Of a stretch of DNA of 64,000 bases, positions 1 through 11,335 are shown in pieces. The notes beneath the pieces are model-generated. The model saw only the letters and a program-made list of their open reading frames with translations, searched no databases and had not been told where the DNA came from. The first letter of the stretch is position 1, and the number at the start of each line of letters is the position of its first letter. This stretch comes from Distichodus sexfasciatus (Eukaryota > Chordata > Actinopteri > Characiformes > Distichodontidae): the NCBI GenBank assembly GCA_032718565.1, contig JAVGVS010000454.1, positions 113,501 through 177,500 of the forward strand, given 5' to 3'. The position numbers were made by a program, and so were the translations under genes.

Positions 1-119
1 CTTTGTTTCCTGTTTCTTGTTGCACTGTTAAAACTGGAGCCACGTCATCTCGTCTCTGTATATCTGTACAGTATATAGCAGAGATGACAATCAAGTTTAC
101 TTTGACTTTGACTTTGACT
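1..119 (+). mobile_element. (TTTGAC)n-tailed non-LTR family, 3' end copy
   Basis: It contains TGCACTGTTAAAACTGGAGC, a CACGTC..CTCTGTA segment, GCAGAGATGACAA and a TTTGAC repeat tail. The same string of motifs recurs at 16329-16412 (minus) and 38160-38346 (plus). It is probably the 3' end of a non-LTR element; the clade is unknown. Confidence 0.75.
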
Positions 120-454
120 TTCATGTGCGAGGTCACATTCGCTAAGTGCGGCAAACAAGCAATTTAGATTTTCCCGCATACAGGCAGAGTTGAGTGCGTA
201 AAGACAAGAGTATTTGCTCACAAACGTTCCACTGTGCGCTCAAATTTTGCCACAAAATAACACTACACATTTTAAAACAGAAGGCGCAGGCTGTATAAAT
301 TCCCACCTCTGACTTTGGACATGCCTTTCCGATGGACAATAAATGCGTCATAACACATTGGCAGAAAATATTGGGCAAATCTAAGCATCGGTCTGATGCC
401 GACGACTGAAAAAAAAAACAATTATCGGCCGGCAATTGAGGATGGAGACCACCT

Positions 455-632
455 CAGTCGAGTGGAAAGGTAGAATCTGAATTGTAAGGTCGCCGGTTCA
501 AGTTCTGGACCGGTAAAGGTACCACTGAGGTACTTATGAGCAAAGTACTGTCCACAAGCACTGCTCTGCGGGAGCCGATAGAGCTGCCCACTGCTGCTTC
601 ATAGATGGTCCGGCAACAAGTGAGGGAAAAAA
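455..632 (+). mobile_element. SINE family A copy, 5' head eroded
   Basis: Box B-like GGTCGCCGGTTCAAG at about 490 is followed by the family A body (GGTAAAGGTACCACTGAGG, AGCACTGCTC, GCTGCCCACTGCT). Confidence 0.65.
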
Positions 633-640
633 GAGAAATT

Positions 641-1194
641 CATGCTCAAGGAAATCTATTTTAATCTTATGATTCAACAAATAATCAAGAGAGCAGTAAT
701 TCCCTCATTAAATGTTTTAGAATGGTCATCAGTGTAGACATTCCACCGGGGTTAATTTCAACTCAGAAAAAGCTTAACCCCAATGTTACTCCTGGGAGAC
801 TGACCCTGTAATTAGGAAATATAAGTCGCGCTGTAGGAGAGTCTGCCAAATATCGTAAATGCAAAGTATAGACAGTGCAAACACAGAGCCTTAAAGCTCT
901 ATAGGAAACTGGATTCAAACCCTCTGACAATTAAAGACCTTCACAGGCATGAATTTCTGGATTTCAACCAAGAAGGAGGGTGAAATACACACCGTTGTAA
1001 CATGAGTGAACCCACAATTTCATAAACACTATTTCTTAAAAATAAAGGTGAAACTTGATCAACAAAATACAAATCCACAACAGAAATAATGAACAAATTA
1101 CACTGTGGGTCAAATCTGGGTACCACTGGACGTCTTGACTGATTTTCAAAATCCTTTCACTGTTGCAGATTTAAATTTAAGTGATTTGTATTGT
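641..1194. other. Unassigned flanking sequence
   Basis: AT-rich. No splice-supported frame, terminal repeat or known element was recognised. Confidence 0.6.
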
Positions 1195-1440
1195 GCAGTT
1201 AGTAGCATAATAGTTGGAAGATGGCCCCATGATCAGAAGGTCACTGGTTCAAATCCCGGACCAATAAAGGTACCACTAAAGTACTCATGAGTAAGGTACC
1301 GTCCTTAAGCACTGCTCCCTGGGTGCTGCCAAAAAGCTGCCCAAAGTTCCATCACGGATAAGTCAAATGGAAAGGTCACATTTCGTGCGCTATGTCCTGT
1401 GCTGTGCTGTGTGTGCTAATGACAAATTATCACTCACTTG
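1195..1440 (+). mobile_element. SINE family A copy
   Basis: A tRNA-like head (TTAGTAGCATAATAG, GGTTCAAATCCCGG) is followed by the family body and the tail TGACAAATTATCACTCACTT. Confidence 0.8.
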
Positions 1441-1527
1441 TAATCAATCTTAGTGCACAAAGTGTCAAAAATGGCTAAGCATTTTGTTTCATAGGTGGAC
1501 AAAGCAGAATAGAATCATATACAATTA

Positions 1528-1856
1528 GGGCCTGTTCACATTTATGCTGATATTTTTATAAACGCAGATTTTTTATACATTTGGGCCTTTTGTTTACATG
1601 TAAAGGGAGTTTTAGCCACCTCAAATGCATATTTTCTAAAACATCCTCCAAAGTGAAAACGCTGGATTCTGTGGTGGATACATGTCAACATAAGCCCCAA
1701 ACGTATTAAAAAATGTGTATAAACAAATGTGTATTAAAAAATATCCGCATACGTGTAAACAGGCCTTTTTTAACCAAATGTCATTAAAACCCAATTAACA
1801 AAATAAACGTATAAAAATGTTTTTATAAAAATATCTGTATACGTGTAAACAGGCCC
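1528..1856. mobile_element. PIF/Harbinger-like MITE with TTA duplication
   Basis: The ends GGGCCTGTTCACATT and (reverse) GGGCCTGTTTACACG form inverted repeats flanked by TTA at 1525-1527 and 1857-1859. An internal partial copy of the terminal motif sits near 1741-1765. TTA/TWA duplications and GG-type ends are typical of PIF/Harbinger. No transposase is present. Confidence 0.75.
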
Positions 1857-2398
1857 TTAAGCAATACCACATTAGAACAGTGATTTTAGCGTCACTATGT
1901 CATTAATTACAACAACGTTTGCAGCTATTGCTGTTTAGCTAGTGTTTTAGGAATCTGTTGACTATTTGAGACTGAAGTTGAAAATATCATGAAGATTGGA
2001 TTAAATAATGTAGCAGTGAATAAAATCCATAAAGTTCATCATGAACACATTTTTCTGTACACTAAAGCATCTTCAAATGCTATATAGAACACTGGGGGAG
2101 CTACATTTAAACTGTGTCCTTTTGAGCTACAAGAATCAAACGATTAAAAGTAGCTAAGATACAGCGAAGCTACTGTTATAGTACTATAGTAGTTAGTTAC
2201 ACTAAAGGTTACAGCTGTGATGTTTTGATTTTCACACTGCATAAGTTACATATTGATTAATATGGTCATGGTGGACTCCATCCTTCTAACTCCATCTCAC
2301 AGTTACCAAGAGCGCACTGTGGCGCATCATGGTAGCCTGTCAGATGCCGTTTCTGCCAATTCATCACAAATCAGAACCAGTTGAAAAATACCCGTCTT

Positions 2399-2946
2399 GG
2401 GCCCCGTACACACGTAGCTGGGTATTTATAAAAACAGATATTGTTTATCCTCCTTTCAGGAAAATAACTGTACACACGAAAATGGATAAATATAGCATCA
2501 AGAGCTGCATAGAAGCATGTCAGCCAATCAGAATCCTGGAAAACAAGAACGAATTACATCCGGTTACAACGACTTTTACAACCGGTTGTCTTGTTAACAG
2601 TGGCGAATTGAGGATGCTTGGTATGGACAGATAGGGAAGTGGAGTTACTTCTAAATGTTAGCAGATGCAAACAAATACTGCTCTGACAGTGTCCATCTTC
2701 AGTCTTCAAGGTAAACAAACGTCACACACCTGACGTCAACGCATTTCCCTGTCTCACACTTGTGACGCTATGAACCTAAAACTCAGTTTTCCCCGTCCAC
2801 ACGTAGTCACTGAAGCCAGAGTTTTCAGAAATCTCCACTTTCGCCGGAGTTCTCAAAAATAGTTGGTTTCAGTGACTAAAACCTCCATTTACGTGGATAG
2901 ACGCAACCACGTAAAAATTTTTTTATAAATACACGGCTACGTGTAT
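2399..2946. mobile_element. DNA transposon (Harbinger-like family), copy 1
   Basis: The left end CCCGTACACACGTAGCTGGG and right end ATAAATACACGGCTACGTGT are inverted. The interior (ACATCCGGTTAC, TGGTATGGACAGATAG, CACACCTGACGTCAACGCAT) is shared in reverse orientation with the element at 28776-29647. Confidence 0.75.
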
Positions 2947-3159
2947 TAGTAATAGTATTTGCTTTCGTAACAATGTTACATATTACCACACTGAATCACT
3001 ATTTACGAAACAGTTGCCGGAGCTTTGTTTTAAAAGTAGTTTTGCTACTGGTTAGCTATCAGTCAGTAGTGTCAATAATTTTAGTTAGCTACTACACAAC
3101 ACGAAGAAAAGGTCTGTAACAAATGAAGAATGCACACAAATGATCTCGCTAAGGATTGA

Positions 3160-5995
3160 GACAAACATAGAAGCAATTCTGGGAGAGTGATGGTGCTCTG
3201 GTATTTGAACTAGCATGGAAAGACGCTATGGGAAGCTATGAAAAGGCTCTTAGAGCTGCGAAATCAGAATACCTATCACTGCTAATTGAAAATAACAAAA
3301 ATAATCCTAGGTTTCTATTTAACATCCAAGCTGACTGATAGCCAGACTACTACTCAAACTGTACCAACATTGTTTTCTAGTGGCGAATTTATGAACTTTT
3401 TTGACCAAAAAATTTGTTTAATTAGACAGAATATTCTAAAATCTCAAGTAACTACAGTGGCTGGCCTTGACAAGACAAGTACTAACACTGCAGCCATCTT
3501 ATTTGAATCATTTACTCCGGTTGACCAGTCAGATCTAACGTCTTTAATCCTTTCCTCAAATTCATCTACTTGCATGTTAGACCCTGTTCCAACAAAGTTA
3601 ATCAGAGAAAGAGATGATTCCAGTAGTGATTAAACCTCTACTAGCAATAGTTATCTCCTCTATTAGCATTGGTTATTTACCCAAACCTCTTAAATTAGCA
3701 GTGATTAAACCTTTGCTGAAGAAGCCTAATTTGGATCCCCTGGTAATGTTAAACTATAGACCAATATCTAACCTCCCATTTATCTCCAAAATAATAGAAA
3801 AAGTTGTTGCCAGTCAACTAACCTCATTCTTGCAGGAAAACCAGATTTATGAAATGTTTCAGTCTGGGTTTAGAGCAAACCATAGCACAAAGACTGCTCT
3901 GCTAGAGGTAGTGAATGCCTCGCTCCTAGTGCTGCTTGATCTTAGTGCTGCTTTTGATACTGTTGATCATGGCATTCTCCTAGATAGACTTGAACATGTT
4001 GTTGGTATCAGGGGAGTGGCCCTCTCTTAGTTCAGATCCTACCTTTCAGACTGCTATCAGTATGTGAATATAAATGGTGATTCCTCAGAGCACGTCAGGG
4101 TGAAATATGGAGTACCACAAGGATCAGTTTTAGGTCCCTTGCTGTTTTCACTGTACATGCTACCTTTAGGTTCAGTTATTCATAAGCACGGAATTAGTTT
4201 TCATTTTTTGCGGACGATACACAGTTATATACAGTATATCGGCTAAACCAGAAGACAGACAGCAACTTCAGAAAATGGAAAAATGCTTAATTGACATAAA
4301 AAAGTTTCCTCCAGCTAAATCTGGACAAGACTGAGGTCCTTCTTACTGGCACTAACGCCACCAGAAGTCAGCTATCTGACATCATGGTCAATCTTGATGG
4401 ATTATCCATTGTACCAAGTACTGTTGTTAAAAACCTTGGTGTTACTTTGGACTCCAATCTTTCATTTGATATACATGCTTCTAACATTAGTCGCACTGAC
4501 TTCTTTCAACTCCGTAATATTGCCAAACTAAGAAACGTGCTATCCTTTCAAGATGCAGAGAAACTGTTTCATGCATTTATTACCTCCAGGCTCGATTACT
4601 GTAATGTCTTATTCTCCGGTTGTCCAAATAGGTAAACTCCAGCTAGTCCAGAATGCAGCAGCCAGAGTCCTCACTAAAACTAAAAAATATGATCATATCA
4701 CCCCAATTCTATCCTCACTCCACTGGCTACCAGTAAAATTTTGTGTTGACTATAAAGTACTCTTCTTGACCTATAAAGTTCTAAATGGTCTTGCACTGCA
4801 GTATGTGAGTGACCTCATGTGCAATTACAATCCGACACGTACGATTTGATCGCAAGACGCAGGTCTCTTAGTAATACCTAGAATAAAAATTTTACCGTGG
4901 GGGGAAGGACATTTGCTCATAAAGCACCACAATTGTGGAATAAACTTCCTACTAGTGTTCAGAGCTCAGAAACAATCTCTGTTTTTAAATCAAGGCTTAA
5001 GTTTTACCTGTTTAGTCAGTCTTTTGGATATTAAAGTCCCTTTTTCTTAGTTAAAGGCGAGATCTGGGGGTTCATGGTCATTTGTCAAAGTCAAAGTCAA
5101 AGTCAACTTTGTCAACTTTGTCTGGTCATTTGAGATTAACGGTGAAAGGGGGGATTGGTGCCGTCATCCTAACACTCTTGCTGATTCCTCAAGTTTGCAG
5201 ACAGTGGTTTCGTGTGATGCCGAGACCCTTGGACGCCCTCATGTCTGTGTTACCTTCCAGCTCTCCCTTCTTAGCTAGGCTGCCATAGTTACTCTAGCAT
5301 TGCCAGAGGTTAGGTTAGGGAACTTAACTTTCTCCTCTCTCTTCTTCTTTTTCCGAGCTGTTCCCAAGCTGATCCCGAGATGACGCTTGGCTGACCGAAC
5401 CCTCACTGGGACTCTATGGAGTTGCCCCGAGCTGACGCTGACCATCTCAACCCTACCAAGCTGACGCTGACCAACTGAACTCACCAGGATTCCCTGGAGA
5501 CGTCCTGAGCTGACGCTTGATTTTGTCAACCCTGCCGAGCTGATCCTGACCTACTGAACCGGCACCAGGACTCCATGGAGACATCATCATGAAACCAACT
5601 GGGATTGGACCCTATGGACGTCTACTGACTTAGCAGCACAATACTGAACTACTTTCAGCTTAATGTTGCTGAGGGGGTCCTGCAAGTGGCCCAGCAACAA
5701 CCTGGGATTCGAAATATCCCTTGGACTATTTTTGTATCTTTGCAACTAACAACTCATCTTGATCTATTGCTTGTTGTACATTAAATGTCCGTGCGCCCGG
5801 TCGCCCAGAGGAGGATGGGGTCCCCCTCCGAGTCTTGGTTCCTCTCAAGGTTTCTTCCTATTAGAGGGAGTTTTTCCTTGCCACTGTCGCCTCAGGCTTG
5901 CTTGTTGGGGGGTTTAGGCTGGTTATATGTAAAGTGCTTTGTGACAATGACTGTTGTTAAGAGAGCTACATAAATAAATTTGAATTGAATTGAAC
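3160..5995 (+). mobile_element. Degraded L2/CR1-type LINE with reverse transcriptase relic
   Basis: Fragmented reading frames together spell a LINE reverse transcriptase. They include NYRPISNLPFISKIIEKVV, FRANHSTKTALLEV, LLDLSAAFDTVDHGILL, YGVPQGSVLGPLLF, then FADDTQLY at about 4206-4229 in a shifted frame, LGVTLDSNLSF, SRLDYCNVLFSGCP and SSLHWLPVKF. At least three frameshifts and one stop break it, so it is inactive. The 3' untranslated region contains the GGTTCCTCTCAAGG block and GAGTTTTTCCTTGCC segment (5838-5882) seen in fish L2-like elements. It ends in a (TTGAA)n tail near 5975-5995. The 5' end is truncated; the clade is assigned from motif style only. Confidence 0.9.
5085..5122 (-). 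mobile_element. 38-base (TTTGAC)n retroelement tail inserted in the LINE
   Basis: A GTCAAAG-type repeat block is bracketed by the 10-base direct repeat TGGTCATTTG at 5075-5084 and 5123-5132. It is an extremely 5'-truncated copy of the (TTTGAC)n-tailed family seen elsewhere in the window, inserted into the LINE 3' region. Confidence 0.75.
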
Positions 5996-6741
5996 TGTTT
6001 CAGCAGTTCCTGCTCGGTGATTTCGGGAGCAAGAAGGTGAATAAAGGCAAGGGGGAATTAAAACCGAGTTGACATGGACAGTTTCACAAGTCCCTCGCTC
6101 TCCCACTCTCCCACTCTCTCTCTGTTACACACACACACACACACACACAGTGACTCTCTCATTAAGGGCATTGTACAAATGCTGATGTAATGAAAGTTAA
6201 TCTGCTGCTCTCTCCTTGGTTAAGAGGCCTTTGTAAGTGTGATTATCCAGCCCACCCCTTACACAGGTTCATTAAGTCTTTGACTGAATGTGTGTGTGTG
6301 TGTGTGTCTGTGTGTGTGTGTTTAAGTGTTTGAATGAACAGACAATGCACAGAGGGAGTGGATGACAAAAGGCAAGGCCTTCTCAGCATGTGCTTTAGCG
6401 CACGTAGGCTAGTCTGAAAGGGTGTGTGTATATGTGTGTGTGTTTATGCATGAGTATGTTTGCATGTGTGTGCGTGTGTGTGTATAATCATCCAGTCACT
6501 GAGTGATGAATCGTTAAAAATGCTGAGTTGGTTGTCACGTGGTAGACACAGGGAAGCCCGTAAAGAATGTGTTGCTCATTAAATCTGAAGCTGCGGTTTT
6601 TGAAGACACTTCCACCACTCTTAAGCCTTTCCAGTGAGAGGTACAACATCTCAATGAAGTTCCAGCTGCCTTCAGTTCAAACATTCACGACTACCATGTC
6701 CTGGAAGTCTGATAATCTGCACGTAATCCAAGTGAATTTCC
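5996..6741. other. Flank with CA/GT microsatellites
   Basis: (CA)n lies at 6127-6149 and (GT)n blocks between 6289 and 6482. Nothing coding was recognised. Confidence 0.65.
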
Positions 6742-6912
6742 GTGACTGTTTATTTGTCATTGTGAACACATCACAGCACAGCACAGGACACTGCACCACA
6801 ACCAAATGTGACCCATCTGTGAAGGAGCAGTGTCCAGCTTTTGGCAGTGACCGGAGATCAGTGCTTGGGGATGGCACCTTGCTCATGAGTACCTAAGTTC
6901 ACCTTTTTACCA
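6742..6912 (-). mobile_element. SINE family A copy, head truncated
   Basis: It has the family A tail in reverse (TTTGTCATTGTGAACACATC) and the body through ACCTTGCTCATGAGTACCT. It lies directly head-to-head with the next copy. Confidence 0.78.
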
Positions 6913-7147
6913 GGGGCAGTTTGTAGTGTAACGGTTATGGTCTTCACCCTGTGATTGGAACCCCGGACCGGTAAAGGTGCCACTGAGCAAGGTTACCATC
7001 ACTAAGCACTGCTCACCAGGTGCTGCCCATTTCAGCTGCCCACTGCTCCTTCATGCATAGGTCAAATGCAGAGGTCACATTTTGTTGTTATGCACCGTGT
7101 GCTGTGCTGTGTTTACAATGACAAATAATCACTCACTTTCACTTCAC
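6913..7147 (+). mobile_element. SINE family A copy
   Basis: The head GGGGCAGTTTGTAGTGTAAC, a box B-like segment with a small deletion, and the tail TGACAAATAATCACTCACTT are all present. Confidence 0.82.
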
Positions 7148-8040
7148 CAGTCTGGGATTTGAACAAGTGACCTTCCCATCACAGAGCCAACTCCCTTTAC
7201 TTTTACACTACTAACTGCACCAAAGAGCAACAATGACTGTAATGAGTGCTAAGGAAAAGAGCGTTCATCAACTTAGTTTGTGAGATTAGTGTCCTCAGAA
7301 TAAGTCTTTGGTTGGACTTCGTCTTGATAAACATTCACTAACGTTCACTTTTGCAACCGACATTTGAAAAGCATTTGGCCTTAAAACGAACCTGACGATT
7401 CAAGCCAAAGGTCTTGACCCAACTTAAGCTGGTCTATAAAGAGCCATTTCACTTGTGAGTGGCTTAAGATGAACTTTTCAACATGGTCTCGGTGACAAAA
7501 ACTTCGCTCTTTGACCGGCCCAACGGCATCAACGACCTTCACGAACCAGCTGGAGCTCATGCTGTTTTTATCCATTTTTTGGAAACCACACCATCATCCA
7601 TAACCCGGACTCGCCACTCTCTATTCTTATCAAAACATCATTATTTTCATATCTCTCTCAAGCCGCAGAACTTCAACTTGCTGGCTCTGCTAGCAATTAG
7701 CACCGTGTACGAAACGCCATGTGCTTAAACTCATCGTCAAATCATAAACAATTCCACTTCCATTAGGACACAGAGCTCTGCCAGATCTCACTGGGCCAAG
7801 ACAAAAGGGATAAAAGTGTCAAACTGCTTCAAGGACTCTGTGGACGTTCCGAAATGCTCCGAGTTATAAAGCAGGCCATTGAACTATTCTTCGTAACTTA
7901 CCCAGAAAGTGGCCGGTGATGATTTGCCACGGGAGACAAGACACGAAAAATGGCAAGCCAAAATCTTATCAACAGTAACCCTTTCATGTAATTCGGTATT
8001 TAATTCACAACTAAATATTTGGACTTAATTTATCCTGTTT
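7148..8040. other. Unassigned flanking sequence
   Basis: Mixed composition. Short overlapping frames near 7381-7728 lack recognisable motifs or splice context. Confidence 0.6.
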
Positions 8041-8074
8041 TAAAGAGTGGAAAAGAGAGCCTGTGTATTGAGAT

Positions 8075-8760
8075 TAGTGTGTGTGTGTGTGTGTGTGTAT
8101 TTATTCTTTCTTTCTGGTGTGTTAAATTTCTTTTCTTTCTTTCTCTGTTCACCTTTTGACAGCAGGCTTTGTGTGAAGACTGTGGGAAACTTTCCTTTCC
8201 TGATGAGGTCATCCTTCCAAACCCCTCTTTCACTTTCTCTCTCTGTTTCACACACACACACACACACACACACGACCGGGATATGCCACGACCTGACAAA
8301 GAAGAGTGTGTGTATGTGTGTGTGTGTGTGTCTGGGTGGATAGGAGGTGATTAACAGTTAATCAAGCGTACAATGTAATCACAGTGTTTACATGCGCATG
8401 TAGGTAAATGGGATGGAATTAAGATCCAGCATCAGTTCAACGTTTCAGTGTCACACTCGATTTCCTCCACAAGCCATCTTCTCCTGCCCAGAACTGCACA
8501 TTCATCCACCATGACAAAGCACCAACCACCAGCACACACACACACACACACATACACACACACAGCAACCCCGCCAACTGCATATATGGCCCAGAACTTA
8601 ACACACACCACCTGCCCCAACAAACACACATTTACATACACATACAACAACCCCCACCTACACCTCATTTACACCAGAACTAATTTCTGCACTTCGCCAA
8701 CCCCCAAACATCACACACACACACGAACCCCATGTATACCATCACACACCGTGCTCATCA
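8075..8760 (+). repeat. Cluster of CA/GT microsatellites
   Basis: (GT)n at 8077-8098, (CA)n at 8250-8273, (GT)n at 8306-8331, (CA)n at 8530-8565 and scattered CACA. Predicted frames here are repeat-driven. Confidence 0.85.
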
Positions 8761-9313
8761 ATCCCTTTGCCTTTTACAAAGACGTGCCAAAACTGATCGC
8801 ATAATATCACATATCGACCTGATCAGAAACCTTTTAGAAGGATATTGAAATATGTTGAAATGAAAACTAAACGTATTGAATCTGCAAACTCTAAATTTAA
8901 CCCTAAACTGATTAAAGCCTTAACCCTTTCATGCATCGACTTGAGCTTGACTAGACAATGATTCAACAATGTAACTGTAATTTCTATTTGGATTAAATCA
9001 GGTTAAAAAGTGGCAAAATATGGAAATAATGAAGAAGAAGAAGAAATAACAAAGAGAACAAGGTGATTAGTGTATAACGCAATCACAAGGTAAAATCAAT
9101 TAAAATTTATGCATGAAAGGGTTAAATTAGTGCACATTCCTTATTCTCACATTTAATTGATTTGAGAGAGTTGGAATCTGCAAATTTTACCAAATTCCCA
9201 GATCTACTTGAAGCAGAAAAACATTTTTCTCTCTTGTACACACACACACACACACAATACACACACATCTTGCAATCTTTGTAAGGTCCTTCCATTGACC
9301 GCTCATAATAACC

Positions 9314-9666
9314 TTAAAGGTCCCCATATTATACTTTTATTTCAACAAGTTAAAATATGTCTCTGAGCTCCACTAAACATGTCTGAAGTAGTTTGCTGAA
9401 AACACCTGCTTTTTACTCCTCTATTTCAGTCCCTTTCAGAACAGGCTGTTTCTCATTAGTATTCCTAAATGCAGATGAGCCGCTGCTGCCCACACACGTC
9501 CCTCATTCCGGGGTGTAGACGGCACAGCGAGAGTTTACCTCACGTGAAAATAATCCACACGGCTGCTGCTAACAGACCATCCATACGGCCGTACATGTTC
9601 AATACAACACTCCGCCGCTAGACTTCTTCATTGCCATTCCTACATTGGCGCTTGAAAGAAAACACC
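9314..9666 (+). mobile_element. TTAA-flanked nonautonomous element, copy 1 (truncated)
   Basis: It starts TTAAAGGTCCCCATATTATA and shares its body (AACAGGCTGTTTCTCATTAG, TCCATACGGCCGTACATG, CCGCTAGACTTCTTCATTGC) with the element at 61615-62097 in opposite orientation. It is cut off at a SINE A boundary. Confidence 0.8.
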
Positions 9667-9808
9667 GGAAGGTCACCGGTTCGAATCTGGGACCAGTAAG
9701 GGTACCACTGAGGTACTGATGAGCAAGGTACTGTCCCCAAGCACTTCTCCTTCACGGATGGATCAAATGCTGTGCTGTGCTGTGTTCACAATGACAATCA
9801 CTCACTTC
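9667..9808 (+). mobile_element. SINE family A copy with internal deletion
   Basis: It has GGTCACCGGTTCGAATC, then GGTACCACTGAGGTACTGAT and the CACAATGACAATCACTCACT tail. The middle is shortened. Confidence 0.75.
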
Positions 9809-9871
9809 ATAAAGATGTCCCAACAAGGCCAAATAATTGTGAGAAAACATAGGCTGTCCCATCTTTTAGAC

Positions 9872-10380
9872 CAGTGGTCACCAACCTTCTCAAGACCAAG
9901 ATCCCTGACCTCTGCCTTGCAGCAAGAACATTTTTCATTGGTCAATTAAAAGCATTTTCACTTAGCTCATTGGTCACTCATTGGGGCAGCTGGTAGCATA
10001 ACGGTAGGGTCTTTGCCCCGTGATCAGAAGGTCACAGGTTCGAATCCAGGGCCGGTAAAGTTACCACTGAGGTACTCATGAGCAAGGTACCGTCCCCAAG
10101 CACTGCTCCCCAGGCGCTTGTTAGCTGCCCACTGCTCCTTCATGGATGGGTTAAATGCAGAGGTCACATTTGGTTGTGGTGCACTGTGTGGTGTGTTCAC
10201 AATGACAAATAATCACTCACTTTCACGCTTCTATGAAAAAGCGGCAACTCATCCAATAGAGAGGGAGGCGCTTGCAAAACGGAAAGGTTTGATTGAATAT
10301 ATTTGTCCTTTTATATTCGGGATCTAACGTGAACGTCTCAAAGATCTACCAGTCAATCGCGATTGTCGGGTTGGCGACGT
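9872..10380. mobile_element. hAT-like nonautonomous element hosting a SINE A
   Basis: The ends CCAGTGGTCACCAACC and GGTTGGCGACGT are inverted, with a near-repeat CTTTTAGA / CTTTTTTAG outside. A complete SINE A (9983-10226) sits inside. Confidence 0.68.
9983..10226 (+). mobile_element. SINE family A, full-length copy
   Basis: The head GGGGCAGCTGGTAGCATAAC, box B-like GGTTCGAATCCAGG, body and CACTCACTTTCAC tail are all present. This is one of the best copies for defining the family. Confidence 0.87.
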
Positions 10381-10744
10381 CTTTTTTAGGTGATTTTCAC
10401 GTCCTAAACCCTGCTTAAATATACGCAAACACGCACAGCGCTGCATCTTGCTACCTATGTGAGCTCCTTCCATTGTCTCCCATATTTATTAGATGTAAAT
10501 AACACTGAGCATCTTTGTACTCACACACAAAATCTGGAGCTTTTTGTTTTAAATAATATCAGGGTTTTACTAACAAGGACCTTTATTTACATACAAAAAT
10601 ACCCTCACAAAGTTATGAAAAGACAAATCCTTACACACAAAAAGATTTTCACAGAATTCTGATGAATTGCAAGTTTTCCGGTCTTTCAGGGGACGATCAG
10701 GACCTCTGTTCTTAAACACACTCTCGCTCTCGCTCTTGCTCTCG

Positions 10745-10749
<5 letters not shown>

Positions 10750-10789
<40 letters not shown>

Positions 10790-11095
10790 AGCTCCACCAT
10801 AACTATGACTCTGTGGGGAGGAATGCCAGCCAGGCAGCTCTCCAAACGAAAACACAGTTGAAGACTATCACACACACACACACACACACACAGACGCACA
10901 CAAAACATTTCTACACCAATGTAGGCATCAAACACCACAGCAGAAATCTTAATCTCTTAATCACACATGCTGAGACTGGCACAGAGGTGAAAGACACACA
11001 CTGAAGAAACAGAGTGCCTGTGGTTGTGTATGTGTATGTGTGTGTGTCTTTGTGAAAGTGTATAATGCAAGTATAAACACACACGCACACACACA
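10750..11095 (+). repeat. CA microsatellite cluster
   Basis: (CA)n at 10752-10789 and 10868-10892, GT at 11031-11048 and CA at 11077-11094. Confidence 0.85.
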
Positions 11096-11104
11096 AACGT
11101 TAAC

Positions 11105-11335
11105 GTCACGCTACGTTTAGGGGACGTTTCATAGACATGATGATGACTGTAGCTACATAAGCCCCTAAAGCTAAATATTAGTAGAAGTTCAGTAATGAAA
11201 ATGAAACTCTTCTGCTCTTTCGTTTCTCTTTTGTTTTAATACAAAACGAAACAGGGGCATAAAGGTGAGTCCATCCCCCATCTGCAGGTACAGAATTTGT
11301 GCTCAAAATAAGTCTGGATCAGAAACATAAACATA
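11105..11335 (+). repeat. Degenerate fish repeat, copy 1 (uninterrupted)
   Basis: It has GGGGACGTTTCATAGACATG, GTAATGAAAATGAAACTCTT and CAAAATAAGTCTGGATCAGA. The same order recurs near 40710-40834 plus 41640-41755 (split), 48365-48520 and 49065-49260. Confidence 0.68.

Noticed and set aside
455..1440. tRNA genes
   Set aside because: Box A/B-like sequences are SINE heads. None forms a complete cloverleaf by eye.
2329..2634. 101-residue plus-strand frame
   Set aside because: It lies within the Harbinger-like element and has no protein motif.
8030..8804. Frames encoding Thr/His or Cys/Val repeats
   Set aside because: They are translations of CA/GT microsatellites.
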